Of a stretch of 64,000 nucleotides of DNA, positions 1-8,485 are shown piece by piece; position 1 is the first letter of the stretch; every line of letters starts with the position of its first letter. The DNA is taken from contig NZ_JAQBOC010000061.1 of NCBI RefSeq assembly GCF_028288225.1, positions 35,324 to 99,323 of the forward strand. The letters are read 5' to 3'. This DNA comes from Mucilaginibacter sp. (GTDB lineage: Bacteria; Bacteroidota; Bacteroidia; Sphingobacteriales; Sphingobacteriaceae). The position numbers and the translations under genes are program-made. The notes below the pieces were generated by a model. The model was not told where the DNA came from. It searched no databases and was given only the letters and a program-made list of their open reading frames with translations.

Positions 1-231
1 GGCATTGCTCAAGGTAAACTGGCAGATCCAAAATTAAACCTGACGCTGATAAGTGAGAAAGGCAGTAGTACCAAAATTTTTGGCGCCAATAACTTAACAC
101 CCTTTTACCAGGTGAAGGGCATCTATAAACCATTTTTAAGAAAACCGCAATTTAGGAAAAGAGCGGATATAACCGATGAACTTGAGACGTCAGAAGTGAC
201 GGATTTAGGGTTTGACTTAAGAGAATTATAA
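1..231 (+). CDS. C-terminal end of an unrecognised protein (partial, 5' end outside window)
   Basis: Frame 1 is open from the first base to a TAA at 229-231, giving the last 76 residues of a protein. It holds no motif I recognise; the end is charged and acidic (ITDELETSEVTDLGFDLREL). It stops 14 bases before the SIR2-like gene and has the same strand and AT-rich base use, so it is probably the upstream member of the same operon and a possible extra component of the conflict system. The family cannot be named from this fragment. Confidence 0.6.
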   Translation, partial: GIAQGKLADPKLNLTLISEKGSSTKIFGANNLTPFYQVKGIYKPFLRKPQFRKRADITDELETSEVTDLGFDLREL

Positions 232-245
232 TTAAACAGTAAAGA

Positions 246-1493
246 ATGCCGGAAACCAATATCCATGAGATAGAATATTTTGAGGAAAGAGCCAGAAGTT
301 TATCCGATATCGCTTCGAATATTAAAACAGGCAACTGTGTATTGGTATTGGGGCCGATGTTTGGTATTAATAAGGGGCAAAGGCCGATCTATGAAGATAT
401 CAAAAACTTCCTGCGTGAGGAGGACGGGTCTCTAATGCTCGATAACGAGTTTCAAAATCTTTACCTCGTTGAAAAGATGGATTCCTACGATCAGACAGAA
501 ATAGAAGAAATGATATTTCGGTCGTATGAAAGGTTTTCTGCGGATAATATATATAAGTTTCCAAAGGCCGGTAATGACGAATCAGAAGAGGATATCTATA
601 CAACGATCGCTAAAATAAAATTCAGTGCGTTCATAAATTTTTCACAGGATATTTTTTTAAATAATGCTTTTGATCGTAATGAGAACTTGAAATATCAATT
701 TACCTATCTTTCAATTTATCAGACACAGGTAGAATTTGAAAAACTTTCAAATGATCCTGAATATAAAAATGCCCCTTTCATTTACAACCTTTTTGGCCAT
801 TATCAGCATAAACAGTCACTTATTTACAGCTATGACCGTTTTTATAAGTTTTTCTTCAAAACCCTTGGAGAAAGCAATGAAAACAATGTGTATCCTCCGG
901 AAATAGTAAAAAGGCTTTCTGATGCCAGGATATTCATCTTACTGGGGTTTGATCTGAAAAAATGGTATGTGCCTATTTTTATTGCCAAACTTTGTAGAAT
1001 AGGCAGGGAAAATAAAGAAGACAGGCCCATGGTTTTAACAGCGCTGAATAACACAAATTTAGATAACCTTACCTATGTGGGCTGGCTGACACGCTATCCC
1101 CTTAAGTTAAAGTTTATAAAGGATACTTATGATTTCATCAATCAACTATCAAAGATTCCCGGAGTTATAAATGAGCCAAAAGTGCCTTTGGGTCATGAAC
1201 CATCTAATAATGAGGAGGAAGAAGTTTTAAGCGATCGCTTGTCTGAAGAAGAGCGGAATGATTTTTATGACAGAATTTCTGATGTAGGTGATGACGATGA
1301 ATTACTTAATTTGATAAATGAACTTAAGTCAATCTATGAAAATAAGAAGAATAACGGAGCAGTAAAATTTATGACTAATACAAGATCCGATACTAAAATT
1401 TTAAAAGTTTCTAAAAGAAGTAACAAAATAAACCGTGACGATTATAAGGTGGAATTTGCCCAAATAAGAGACAGGATTTTAGATTATATATAG
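246..1493 (+). CDS. SIR2-like protein with C-terminal effector-associated (EAD-like) domain
   Basis: Protein of 415 residues. The pattern fits a SIR2-type Rossmann NAD-binding domain: a strand and glycine turn (VLVLGPMFG, 32-40), the NFSQDIFL stretch near 131 where family members carry TTNYD, YNLFGHYQ near 180-187 where most have LHG, and a late GFDLKKW strand near 234-240. The usual catalytic His position seems to be Phe183, with His185 two residues on, so NADase activity is uncertain. Residues about 345-415 form a helical acidic-then-basic tail that resembles the N-terminus of the CHAT protein downstream (INRDDYKVE / ITRDVYIVE). In known STAND and EAD conflict systems SIR2 is an effector that depletes NAD+. 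The gene sits 28 bases upstream of the STAND gene, so co-transcription is likely. Confidence 0.72.
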   Translation: MPETNIHEIEYFEERARSLSDIASNIKTGNCVLVLGPMFGINKGQRPIYEDIKNFLREEDGSLMLDNEFQNLYLVEKMDSYDQTEIEEMIFRSYERFSADNIYKFPKAGNDESEEDIYTTIAKIKFSAFINFSQDIFLNNAFDRNENLKYQFTYLSIYQTQVEFEKLSNDPEYKNAPFIYNLFGHYQHKQSLIYSYDRFYKFFFKTLGESNENNVYPPEIVKRLSDARIFILLGFDLKKWYVPIFIAKLCRIGRENKEDRPMVLTALNNTNLDNLTYVGWLTRYPLKLKFIKDTYDFINQLSKIPGVINEPKVPLGHEPSNNEEEEVLSDRLSEEERNDFYDRISDVGDDDELLNLINELKSIYENKKNNGAVKFMTNTRSDTKILKVSKRSNKINRDDYKVEFAQIRDRILDYI

Positions 1494-1521
1494 GTTCAGA
1501 TCACTTACCTTATGACAAATC

Positions 1522-4461
1522 ATGAGTAAATATAGATATCCCGGCCCCAAACCTTTTACAGATAAGGATAAAGACCTTTTTTTTGGCAGGGAAAAAGAGC
1601 GGGAAATCTTAATTAACTTAATTAAAACCAAAGGGCTCAGTATACTTTTCGGAAGATCCGGAAATGGAAAATCATCTTTAATTCACGCGGGTTTAATTCC
1701 ATATTTTGAAGCTGAACAATATAAAATTGTTGAAATAAGGTTGCAGCCATTCAAAAGCTATGAATCGGAACAGTTCTTATTAAAAAACCAGATCATTACT
1801 GAGTTAAAAAAAAATCAGGATTCTGATAAGATCTATTTGAATGAAATATTGCCGGAGAATAATGAAAGCAGTCTGTGGCAATACTTCAAAACCTTGCAAT
1901 GGGATGCCAATAAAAAGGGATTTGAGGGAATCATATTTATTATTGACCAGTTTGAAGAATTATTCAATTTCCCGGCAGACCAATACAAACAGTTTGCAAA
2001 AGAGTTCTCGGAAGTTATTTATAACAGAATTCCCTATAAATTTCAGGAAACTTTAAATGAAAAGATCAAATCAGAAAGTAGCTTTATATCGGAGAATAAA
2101 TATAAAATTGATTTTCTGAGAGGTGAATTATTTTCCAGTTTCTTAATAGGAATAAGGTCGGACAGGTTATATTTATTAGATGAGCTGGGAGATGTAATTC
2201 CTATCATTTTTAATAACAGATTTAGGCTTGATCACCTGGATTCAACTAAAATTGATGAAGCAATAACCAAGCCTGCCGGCCTCAAAGGAGATTTCTTGTC
2301 GCCACCGTTTGAAATTGCTCCCGAAGTAATAAACGAAATTAAAAAATATTTGTTTGAAGACAATGCTGCAACCCAAATGGGCTACATCGAAACATTCCAG
2401 CTTCAAATTATCTGCGAGTTTATCGAGCACAAGGCTATGGAAGTTGAACCGGCAGAGGGGAAGATCGTTATCACAAAAAATATGCTAAGCAAACAGGTCA
2501 GCGATATTATAAAGGAATATTATGAAAATATTATAAAAAATATCGATACTGATAGTGCCAGCGATGTTCAGTCATTATTTATACGCTTTTTAATTGAGAA
2601 GAAACTTATCGATATAAAAACCAACAGCCGCATTTGCCTGGATAAAACTTCAATTTACCCGCTTGGAATCAATGATAAACTCTTGGCTAAATTAATTGAT
2701 AGCAAAATAATCCGCAAGGAAATTAATACCGTAAGCGGCGAGAGTTTTGAAATAAGCCATGATAGTTTGGTAAAGCCTATTTTGGAAGCCGCAAAATCAA
2801 AAGTATTAGGGAATCTCGAGTCTCAATTGTATAATTATTATTCAAACAACATCAAGAACCTTGATGACAGAGCGAAACGGGATTATAAGCATATTTTATT
2901 ATCAAAACTGCTCGACAAAGAAGGTAACCTGAGTGCTTTTAAAATTAAAGATGTTTCACAGCAGGAAAGATCAGTTGAATCAAAGCCAAATGAATATATG
3001 GAAGCCGGAGAAACCATATTTGAATCATTCAATGAATCAACGGAGTCCATTGAAATACTTGAAGCGTCTGATAAATTAAAAGCATCTATCGATCTGTTTG
3101 AAAAATGGAATATTATAGAGAAGGTAAGAGGAAATAAAAAAAATAAAGACTTTTATATAATTAATGAAGCCTTCCGTGACGCTATCATTAAAAAGCAAAA
3201 CATAGACAACCTGAAAAAGCAGAAAATTATTAATTCAGGTATCGTTGCTTTGTGTATCATTCTGGCTTTTTTCATCGGCTTACACCTTATAAATAGAAGA
3301 CAGCATAAAATAGATTATGCGAAAATTTACTTATTTAGTCATACTTCATTTTTCGGCCCCCCTACAGATAACAAAGCTGATACCGTTAGGTCTGTCAGAA
3401 AACTAATACTCTTATCAGAATTATATAAAATTATTAAGCCTGCTGATCCTGCATCGGAATTAATAGTTAAAAATGTATTTACCACCTTTTTTAATTCCTA
3501 TGACTTTTTAGGAAAGAGAATTTCTGTTCATAATTTATATCCTTATTCTTTAAAGCGTAATAGCCGAAACCAATTATTGGTTTTCTATAAATCCGCTAAG
3601 GATATTAGTCAGAATTCTCCGATGTCGGCATATCTGTACGATCAAAAAGGGAATAGCCTTGATGTTTATAAAAACATTCGGGATGCGGCTTTTGCCGGTG
3701 TTTCCGAATTAGTAGTTTTGCTAAATGATTCGCTAATTATACGCACAGATAAGGAAGTTAAAAAAGTCAAATTAAAGCCTGGCAATATAAATCTGAAAAA
3801 TGCTTTAATTCATATAGACTCTATTAAAGGTGACAATATATTTCTCCAAGTCCGTCTTATTGCCAAAAGCATTAATAATAAAAGTTATCGCCCAATGCCG
3901 CATTCCATTTTTAATGCTAAGATAGGCTACGATGGCAATATCAGCGAAGTTAAGCCGCAATTACCATACATGACGAATTATAGTAATGCATATGCTTCAA
4001 TAAATGAGCTTAATCAAAAAGGAATTACCAAATTTTTTAAACACTTTACCTTGAGTTATTCTTATTTAGGTCATATCTTGTCTTTAAAATCAGATAGCGA
4101 CAGGTCCAAAAGCGTGTCTTTGGTCTATCCTGTTTTGGATGCTTCATTTTCCTCATCGGGAGATACTATTTTTGTACGTGACGGGCAATATTTAAATATA
4201 TTTGATAAATCACTGAAAATACACTCCAAATACAGGAACAGTTCGGCCAATTATGGCGAACTAAAAAGCGCCTCTCCCTCCATTGCTTATATTCAACCAG
4301 GCTACGTAGTTTTAGTTAATTTTCAAGACCCTGTAATAAAATCTGTCAATACAATTGATCCGAATGATATAATTAAATATATCGACAAAAAGAAAAGTAT
4401 AAAACCCTGGCAACCTTTAAGTGCTGCCGAGAAAAAGAACTTTGGTTACGATAACCCTTAA
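1522..4461 (+). CDS. nSTAND1-type STAND NTPase with transmembrane segment and C-terminal sensor-like region
   Basis: Protein of 979 residues. It opens with the nSTAND1 signature YPGPKPF...DLFFGRE (6-23), then a P-loop GRSGNGKSS (44-52), Walker B IIDQFEELF (140-148) and a sensor IRSD (211-214), followed by a winged-helix part with ISHDSLVKP (about 410). A single hydrophobic segment lies at about 570-590, and the remaining 390 residues are beta-rich without clear WD repeats. STAND proteins are signal-gated switches: ligand binding by the C-terminal part drives oligomerisation and activates effectors. No effector domain is fused here, so the neighbouring SIR2 and CHAT proteins are the likely outputs. 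The membrane segment would place the sensor part outside or at the membrane; that is inference. Confidence 0.85.
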   Translation: MSKYRYPGPKPFTDKDKDLFFGREKEREILINLIKTKGLSILFGRSGNGKSSLIHAGLIPYFEAEQYKIVEIRLQPFKSYESEQFLLKNQIITELKKNQDSDKIYLNEILPENNESSLWQYFKTLQWDANKKGFEGIIFIIDQFEELFNFPADQYKQFAKEFSEVIYNRIPYKFQETLNEKIKSESSFISENKYKIDFLRGELFSSFLIGIRSDRLYLLDELGDVIPIIFNNRFRLDHLDSTKIDEAITKPAGLKGDFLSPPFEIAPEVINEIKKYLFEDNAATQMGYIETFQLQIICEFIEHKAMEVEPAEGKIVITKNMLSKQVSDIIKEYYENIIKNIDTDSASDVQSLFIRFLIEKKLIDIKTNSRICLDKTSIYPLGINDKLLAKLIDSKIIRKEINTVSGESFEISHDSLVKPILEAAKSKVLGNLESQLYNYYSNNIKNLDDRAKRDYKHILLSKLLDKEGNLSAFKIKDVSQQERSVESKPNEYMEAGETIFESFNESTESIEILEASDKLKASIDLFEKWNIIEKVRGNKKNKDFYIINEAFRDAIIKKQNIDNLKKQKIINSGIVALCIILAFFIGLHLINRRQHKIDYAKIYLFSHTSFFGPPTDNKADTVRSVRKLILLSELYKIIKPADPASELIVKNVFTTFFNSYDFLGKRISVHNLYPYSLKRNSRNQLLVFYKSAKDISQNSPMSAYLYDQKGNSLDVYKNIRDAAFAGVSELVVLLNDSLIIRTDKEVKKVKLKPGNINLKNALIHIDSIKGDNIFLQVRLIAKSINNKSYRPMPHSIFNAKIGYDGNISEVKPQLPYMTNYSNAYASINELNQKGITKFFKHFTLSYSYLGHILSLKSDSDRSKSVSLVYPVLDASFSSSGDTIFVRDGQYLNIFDKSLKIHSKYRNSSANYGELKSASPSIAYIQPGYVVLVNFQDPVIKSVNTIDPNDIIKYIDKKKSIKPWQPLSAAEKKNFGYDNP

Positions 4462-4473
4462 AATAGTATTGAA

Positions 4474-5349
4474 ATGTTAGATTTAAAAACTGAACTATTA
4501 AGCAAGTTTACAGATATTTCCATTCATGAAGCGATTTTTGGGGTATATGCTGCTCTGCCATCAAATAAGTTTATGATAGGATTAAAAGCTCAGTCTAAAA
4601 CACTTGAAAAAGATTATAAGTCAAAATTAATTACGCGTGACGTTTATATCGTTGAATCGGAAAATTTACGGAGTTCACTATTTTTCCTGATAGATGAATT
4701 AAACGACGCCGACCTGAAAAAGGTTTTTATTCAGGTCGTGAAAAATGTCGACGGAGGAAATCCATCAAATGAAAATAAATCCATATTATTTATCGCCGCC
4801 TCACCAAAAGACCTGGATAATCTTCAAATTGCATTCGAATATGCCGCAATTAAAAATGTCCTTGTTTCTTCTATTGACAGAGATAAATTCCTTTTTGAAG
4901 ATCCGGTTTTAGCTGCCACAATTGATGCCATGGTTGATGCCATAAATATATCAAAGCCGGCAATCATACATTTTTCAGGCCATGCGGGTAAAAAAGGCAT
5001 CATATTAAGTGATCGCGACAATAATGCCGAGTTGATACCCACAGGAATATTGGATAACTATTTTGGTACATTTCATAATGGAATTGATTGTGTGTTCTTA
5101 AATGCATGTTATTCTGTTGAACAGGCAACAGCAATTTCTAAACACGTTAAATATGTTGTCGGTATGAACTGCCCGATAGGAGATGATGCTGCAATAATAT
5201 TTTCGGAAGCTTTTTATCGTTGCCTTTTTAATGACAATGACCTGAATTATAAAAAAGCGTTTAAGCAAGCCTGTATAAAACTACAATTAAAGGCAGTTGA
5301 AGAATGCACTACTCCTGACTTATGGGGAAACGGAGAGAAAATAGTATAA
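4474..5349 (+). CDS. CHAT-domain (caspase-like) protease with N-terminal EAD-like adaptor
   Basis: Protein of 291 residues. The N-terminal 80 residues are a small helical domain whose pattern (KLITRDVYIVESENLRSSL, 51-69) resembles effector-associated domains and the SIR2 protein's tail. From about residue 103 a CHAT/caspase fold follows: ILFIAASP, then HFSGHAG with catalytic His170, and FLNACYS with catalytic Cys212, and a later VVGMNCPIGDDAA strand. CHAT proteases cleave protein targets, and in bacterial conflict systems they are activated by STAND or EAD partners. The gene begins 12 bases after the STAND gene and ends the operon. The short length, with no TPR or substrate-binding part, suggests it relies on the operon partners for activation. 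Confidence 0.82.
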   Translation: MLDLKTELLSKFTDISIHEAIFGVYAALPSNKFMIGLKAQSKTLEKDYKSKLITRDVYIVESENLRSSLFFLIDELNDADLKKVFIQVVKNVDGGNPSNENKSILFIAASPKDLDNLQIAFEYAAIKNVLVSSIDRDKFLFEDPVLAATIDAMVDAINISKPAIIHFSGHAGKKGIILSDRDNNAELIPTGILDNYFGTFHNGIDCVFLNACYSVEQATAISKHVKYVVGMNCPIGDDAAIIFSEAFYRCLFNDNDLNYKKAFKQACIKLQLKAVEECTTPDLWGNGEKIV

Positions 5350-5625
5350 GATTATTTGGAAATTCAGAGAGGCTTGACCATCTCGTTCCGTGCCACAAGT
5401 TCCTTCAATTGTGCGGGTGTCAGCGTGCATATGGATAATGCCGGTGGAATTTATAACACCATGCTGGTACTGCAAAACAGGGGTGGCCGGGTTTTAAAAA
5501 TAAACAGCAGGATATCCGGGTTTTTTGACGCAGGTGGATCGGTATGAAAAATAGGGATACAACAACAAAAATGTTAGCGCAATTTTGCAAGTGAAGCTTG
5601 TAAAATCGGGACTTCGGAATTACTG
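5350..5625. other. Intergenic gap between CHAT gene and Fic gene
   Basis: Short open frames occur on both strands but none has a convincing start or family. On the minus strand a 28-codon open stretch (LTPAQLKELVARNEMVKPL, ending near 5374) has protein-like composition but no start codon, and may be the remnant of a deleted gene. A weak stem (TTTTGCAAG / CTTGTAAAA) near 5584-5606 could end transcription. Confidence 0.35.
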
Positions 5626-7185
5626 TTATTTAATATTATCTAAGGTTGCTGCCGGTTTACCTTCCATTCCCCGTGTTACCAGGTCAGCTAAAAATATAGC
5701 AAACGGCGCAATATTACCGGTTACACTGGCAATTTCCAGGCATTTCATATATTCAGCTCGTTTTTCCACTGGTATTACAGTCCAGGGGTATCCGCCTGAA
5801 GATAACATAACATTCATCATAAACCTGCCCATTCTGCCGTTCCCGTCCATGTAAGGATGAATGTTTACAAAAACGAAGTGTCCCAGTACAGCCCGTACAG
5901 ACGCGTCGGGTTCGTTGGAAAGCAATTCAAAAAGCAGTGGCATGGCATCTCTTAATGCAGCGACATTTAGTGGCACGTGCTTAGAGCCACCAATGTATAC
6001 CTGGTGGGTACGGTACCCGGCAAGATCACCAGCCTTTAGTATACCGGCAGTTACACCAGGGCTAAATAGTTCCCTGTACCAGTCCTGATGCTCCTCATCG
6101 GCAATCACACCGGCATTTGCACCATCCAATATTTTATTAATGCTTTCTTTTACCACCTGGAACGCCTGCCAGTAGCCGCGTGCCGCCATCGCATCTTTCT
6201 GTTGACGGTCATCCTTGTTTCCTTCACTGTCCCATTGTCCGCTTCGAACCCTTTCGATCAGGTCGGGTGTAACCCGGTATCGCTCGATGGAAAGGGAATG
6301 GTAAGCATCGGTTACGTAAACCTCCTCGACGGCTTTAAGATAGGCATCTTTAACTTGAGGTATACCTGGTGCCTTTGGAAATACGTCGATCACCGCTTTT
6401 TGCATCGTGTTCCACGTTAACCTTATCCTGTTCGCATAAGGCGATCGTTCTTTGAAAGATAGGCCAACCTCTATTTTTGTTTCGAAAGGGTCTGTTTCCC
6501 GTATATCATAATCAGCAGCCTTCATGGCTTTTAAAATATCATTAGCGATCCTTTCACGGCCTATATTCCGGAAAGCGCCGCATAACCTGCCGGCAATAGT
6601 GGTGTGTCCGCCGTTCAACAGGATGGTCAAAACTTCGGCTGAGTCACCTATCAAAGCCAATGCAGTCCGTGCGTCTGTCGGGCTTTGGATAAATATGGAT
6701 TGACTACAAAACACCAACGCAGCTGGCAGTGTATACAGCATAATACCGTTTTGCTTTTCTCTCAGGTCGTCTGCCGGCAGCTCACCTCTCATATGGAACA
6801 GTGAGGTGTGGTGAGCTAAGTCTGTTTTAAAGTTGGATGCTTCAGGTGCACGGATCACTAATTGAGTGGGCACTGTTTGATTTCCGGAATGGAGCTGTAA
6901 AGATTGATCAGCCGAAACGGTATACCTATCGCCATACTTTTCGCTAATATACCCGCTGCAAAAATCCCAGTAATTAGCGTACCATGATGTACTATCCCCG
7001 GGTAATTCATCCGGACGTGATGGTATATACCAACCCTTGAGTACTTCTTTGAGGAAACCGTTTTTTGTTAACCGTTGTCTGTAAACCGTACTGATATCGT
7101 CGGTATGAATCGCTATCATACCCTTGTTTTGCAAGGCGTGCAACGTGTCTAAAGCGTCCGCCAATTTCTCTGCCGGTGTTGCCAT
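5626..7185 (-). CDS. Fic family protein with N-terminal winged-helix (AbiEi-like) domain
   Basis: Protein of 519 residues. The C-terminal half is a Fic domain with the full catalytic motif HPYMDGNGRMGR (443-454), which transfers AMP or another nucleotide moiety to target hydroxyls. Upstream lies SLSIER (297-302), which matches the inhibitory helix motif S/TxxxE (G/N expected next, here Arg). The first 240 residues resemble the N-terminal winged helix and following domain of AbiEi-type antitoxins (LTKNGFLKEVLKGWYIPSRP, 39-58), which bind operator DNA. So regulator and enzyme appear fused in one protein. Three 24-bp tandem repeats upstream (7248-7319) are the natural operator. Its target is unknown. 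It is transcribed opposite to the defence operon. Confidence 0.85.
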   Translation of the reverse strand: MATPAEKLADALDTLHALQNKGMIAIHTDDISTVYRQRLTKNGFLKEVLKGWYIPSRPDELPGDSTSWYANYWDFCSGYISEKYGDRYTVSADQSLQLHSGNQTVPTQLVIRAPEASNFKTDLAHHTSLFHMRGELPADDLREKQNGIMLYTLPAALVFCSQSIFIQSPTDARTALALIGDSAEVLTILLNGGHTTIAGRLCGAFRNIGRERIANDILKAMKAADYDIRETDPFETKIEVGLSFKERSPYANRIRLTWNTMQKAVIDVFPKAPGIPQVKDAYLKAVEEVYVTDAYHSLSIERYRVTPDLIERVRSGQWDSEGNKDDRQQKDAMAARGYWQAFQVVKESINKILDGANAGVIADEEHQDWYRELFSPGVTAGILKAGDLAGYRTHQVYIGGSKHVPLNVAALRDAMPLLFELLSNEPDASVRAVLGHFVFVNIHPYMDGNGRMGRFMMNVMLSSGGYPWTVIPVEKRAEYMKCLEIASVTGNIAPFAIFLADLVTRGMEGKPAATLDNIK

Positions 7186-7247
7186 ATCTGTGATTAATTA
7201 ATTCTTAAGCCGGATTTAGCATGAAGACATCCGTGTTATTTTTATAG

Positions 7248-7319
7248 TTATCAACTGTGTTAAAATTATAATTATCAAATGTACTAAAATTATAATTATC
7301 GAACGCGTTAAAATTATAA
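7248..7319. repeat. Three tandem 24-bp direct repeats upstream of the Fic gene
   Basis: Units at 7248-7271, 7272-7295 and 7296-7319 each start TTATC and end AAAATTATAA, with a variable middle of about 8 bases; a decayed fourth unit may follow at 7320. The junctions carry short palindromes (ATTATAAT, ATAATTAT). They lie 63 bases upstream of the minus-strand Fic start, where an autoregulating winged-helix protein would bind. Unit length and position fit an operator better than an origin or CRISPR. Confidence 0.75.
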
Positions 7320-7459
7320 TAAATGAATGTAACGATTCTCAAATAACCTTATGGAATCAAAAACCGCTTATTTAACTTATCGATAAATAGCTATTTATAA
7401 CTATTGTTGTATCGGATCTGCCCACATACCTCTCACAACTCAAATTAACCGAACTTGTC

Positions 7460-7621
7460 ATGAACAAGCCATCAGTCCGAAAATATTTTTTTGCATCCGT
7501 TCACTTTGGTGAGCCTCTGGCCATTGGTTTTTTCCGGTTGATGTACGACCTGGTTTCTTCTTATCCGGATGCAGTATTTTATTTGAATCATAGCCACTAT
7601 AGCCTTCTCTGTAGTAATTAA
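7460..7621 (+). CDS. Possible 53-residue small protein, unknown
   Basis: An ATG at 7460 opens 53 codons ending TAA at 7619-7621. The product begins MNKPSVRKYFFASVHFGEPL and reads as protein-like, with no family I recognise. There is no strong ribosome site, and it may be a remnant of a longer gene. Apart from this and the 24-bp repeats, I see nothing clear in the gap 7186-7795. Confidence 0.3.
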   Translation: MNKPSVRKYFFASVHFGEPLAIGFFRLMYDLVSSYPDAVFYLNHSHYSLLCSN

Positions 7622-7728
7622 TGGCGACTAGACACTTTGGGGGCTATAAACTAAGCAGCCCCTTATTTTACTGGTTCTGTTCTCTCCGATTGATAAGGAA
7701 TTGGGTAAATTTGAACCGGAATCGAAAA

Positions 7729-7739
7729 TTGCGGAGAGG
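7729..7739. other. Candidate left attachment core matching the tRNA-Ser 3' end
   Basis: TTGCGGAGAGG at 7729-7739 matches exactly 33472-33482, which covers the discriminator base and the 3' strand of the tRNA-Ser acceptor stem plus three flanking bases. If used by the integrase this would set an element of about 25.7 kb. Eleven bases can match by chance in a window this size, so it is only a candidate. Confidence 0.25.
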
Positions 7740-7795
7740 AAACCCGGATTTAATTATGGGGCCCGCAGTAAAAAATAAAGAAGCAACAACTGTCT

Positions 7796-8485
7796 ATGAT
7801 AAACTATAAAATGGAAGCGGCTAAAGCCTGTTTGGGCTTCATAGAGCCTGGCCTGGTAGTCGGGCTGGGTGCAGGGACTACAATTTCTTATCTGGTAGAC
7901 TGGATTAGTGAGCAAACGGATCTGGCAAAGCAGCTTACTTTTGTATCGTCTTCATTCAAAACACGCCTCTTTTTGAAGGAAAAGGGCCTCATTCAGAAAT
8001 TATCATCGCAAATCAATAGGCTGGACGTTTATTTTGATGGTTGTGACTGTTTCGACAATGAATTAAATGCCCTGAAAAGTGGCGGTGGAATCCATACGCA
8101 TGAAAAGATTTTGGCATCAATGGCAAATAATTTTATTTTGGTAGGGGACGAAAGTAAATTGATCCCCGACTTGGGTACCAGCTATCCGCTGGTAATTGAA
8201 ATTCTGCCGGAAGCTTTGCTCTTTGTAGAAAATTTTATTAAGTCAAACTATCCGGAAGCTTTTTTTGATTTGCGTATGAGCCAGCAGAAAGATGGCGCGG
8301 TCATTTCCGAAAATGGAAACTTTCTTGCCGATATCAGGTTCCGCAAATTTCCTGACTTAGGAACATTGAATATAAATATAAAAATGATCCCGGGCGTTGT
8401 AGAACATTCCTTGTTTTATCGAATGGCTTCGAAAGCCATCATTGCAGGAGAGAAAGGAGTGCAGGTAATCTGTGCTGACCGGTAG
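7796..8485 (+). CDS. rpiA: Ribose-5-phosphate isomerase A, divergent copy
   Basis: Protein of 229 residues matching RpiA across its length. It interconverts ribose 5-phosphate and ribulose 5-phosphate in the pentose phosphate pathway. Visible motifs are VVGLGAGTT (21-29, phosphate loop), DGCDCFD (81-87, where typical enzymes have DGADE), LKSGGG with Lys94, HEK with Glu103 as catalytic base, VGDESK, and IPGVVEHSLF. The key acidic and lysine residues are kept, so activity is plausible, but the surroundings are altered. It sits alone among accessory genes rather than with sugar genes, which suggests cargo or a secondary copy. The start at 7796 is the first of two nearby ATGs (next 7811). Confidence 0.8.
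   Translation: MINYKMEAAKACLGFIEPGLVVGLGAGTTISYLVDWISEQTDLAKQLTFVSSSFKTRLFLKEKGLIQKLSSQINRLDVYFDGCDCFDNELNALKSGGGIHTHEKILASMANNFILVGDESKLIPDLGTSYPLVIEILPEALLFVENFIKSNYPEAFFDLRMSQQKDGAVISENGNFLADIRFRKFPDLGTLNINIKMIPGVVEHSLFYRMASKAIIAGEKGVQVICADR

Noticed and set aside
7248..7319. CRISPR-like array
   Set aside because: The three 24-bp units adjoin each other with no spacers between, and no cas genes are near.
7621..7809. 62-codon frame before rpiA
   Set aside because: It overlaps the rpiA start, has no family and its composition is not protein-like.
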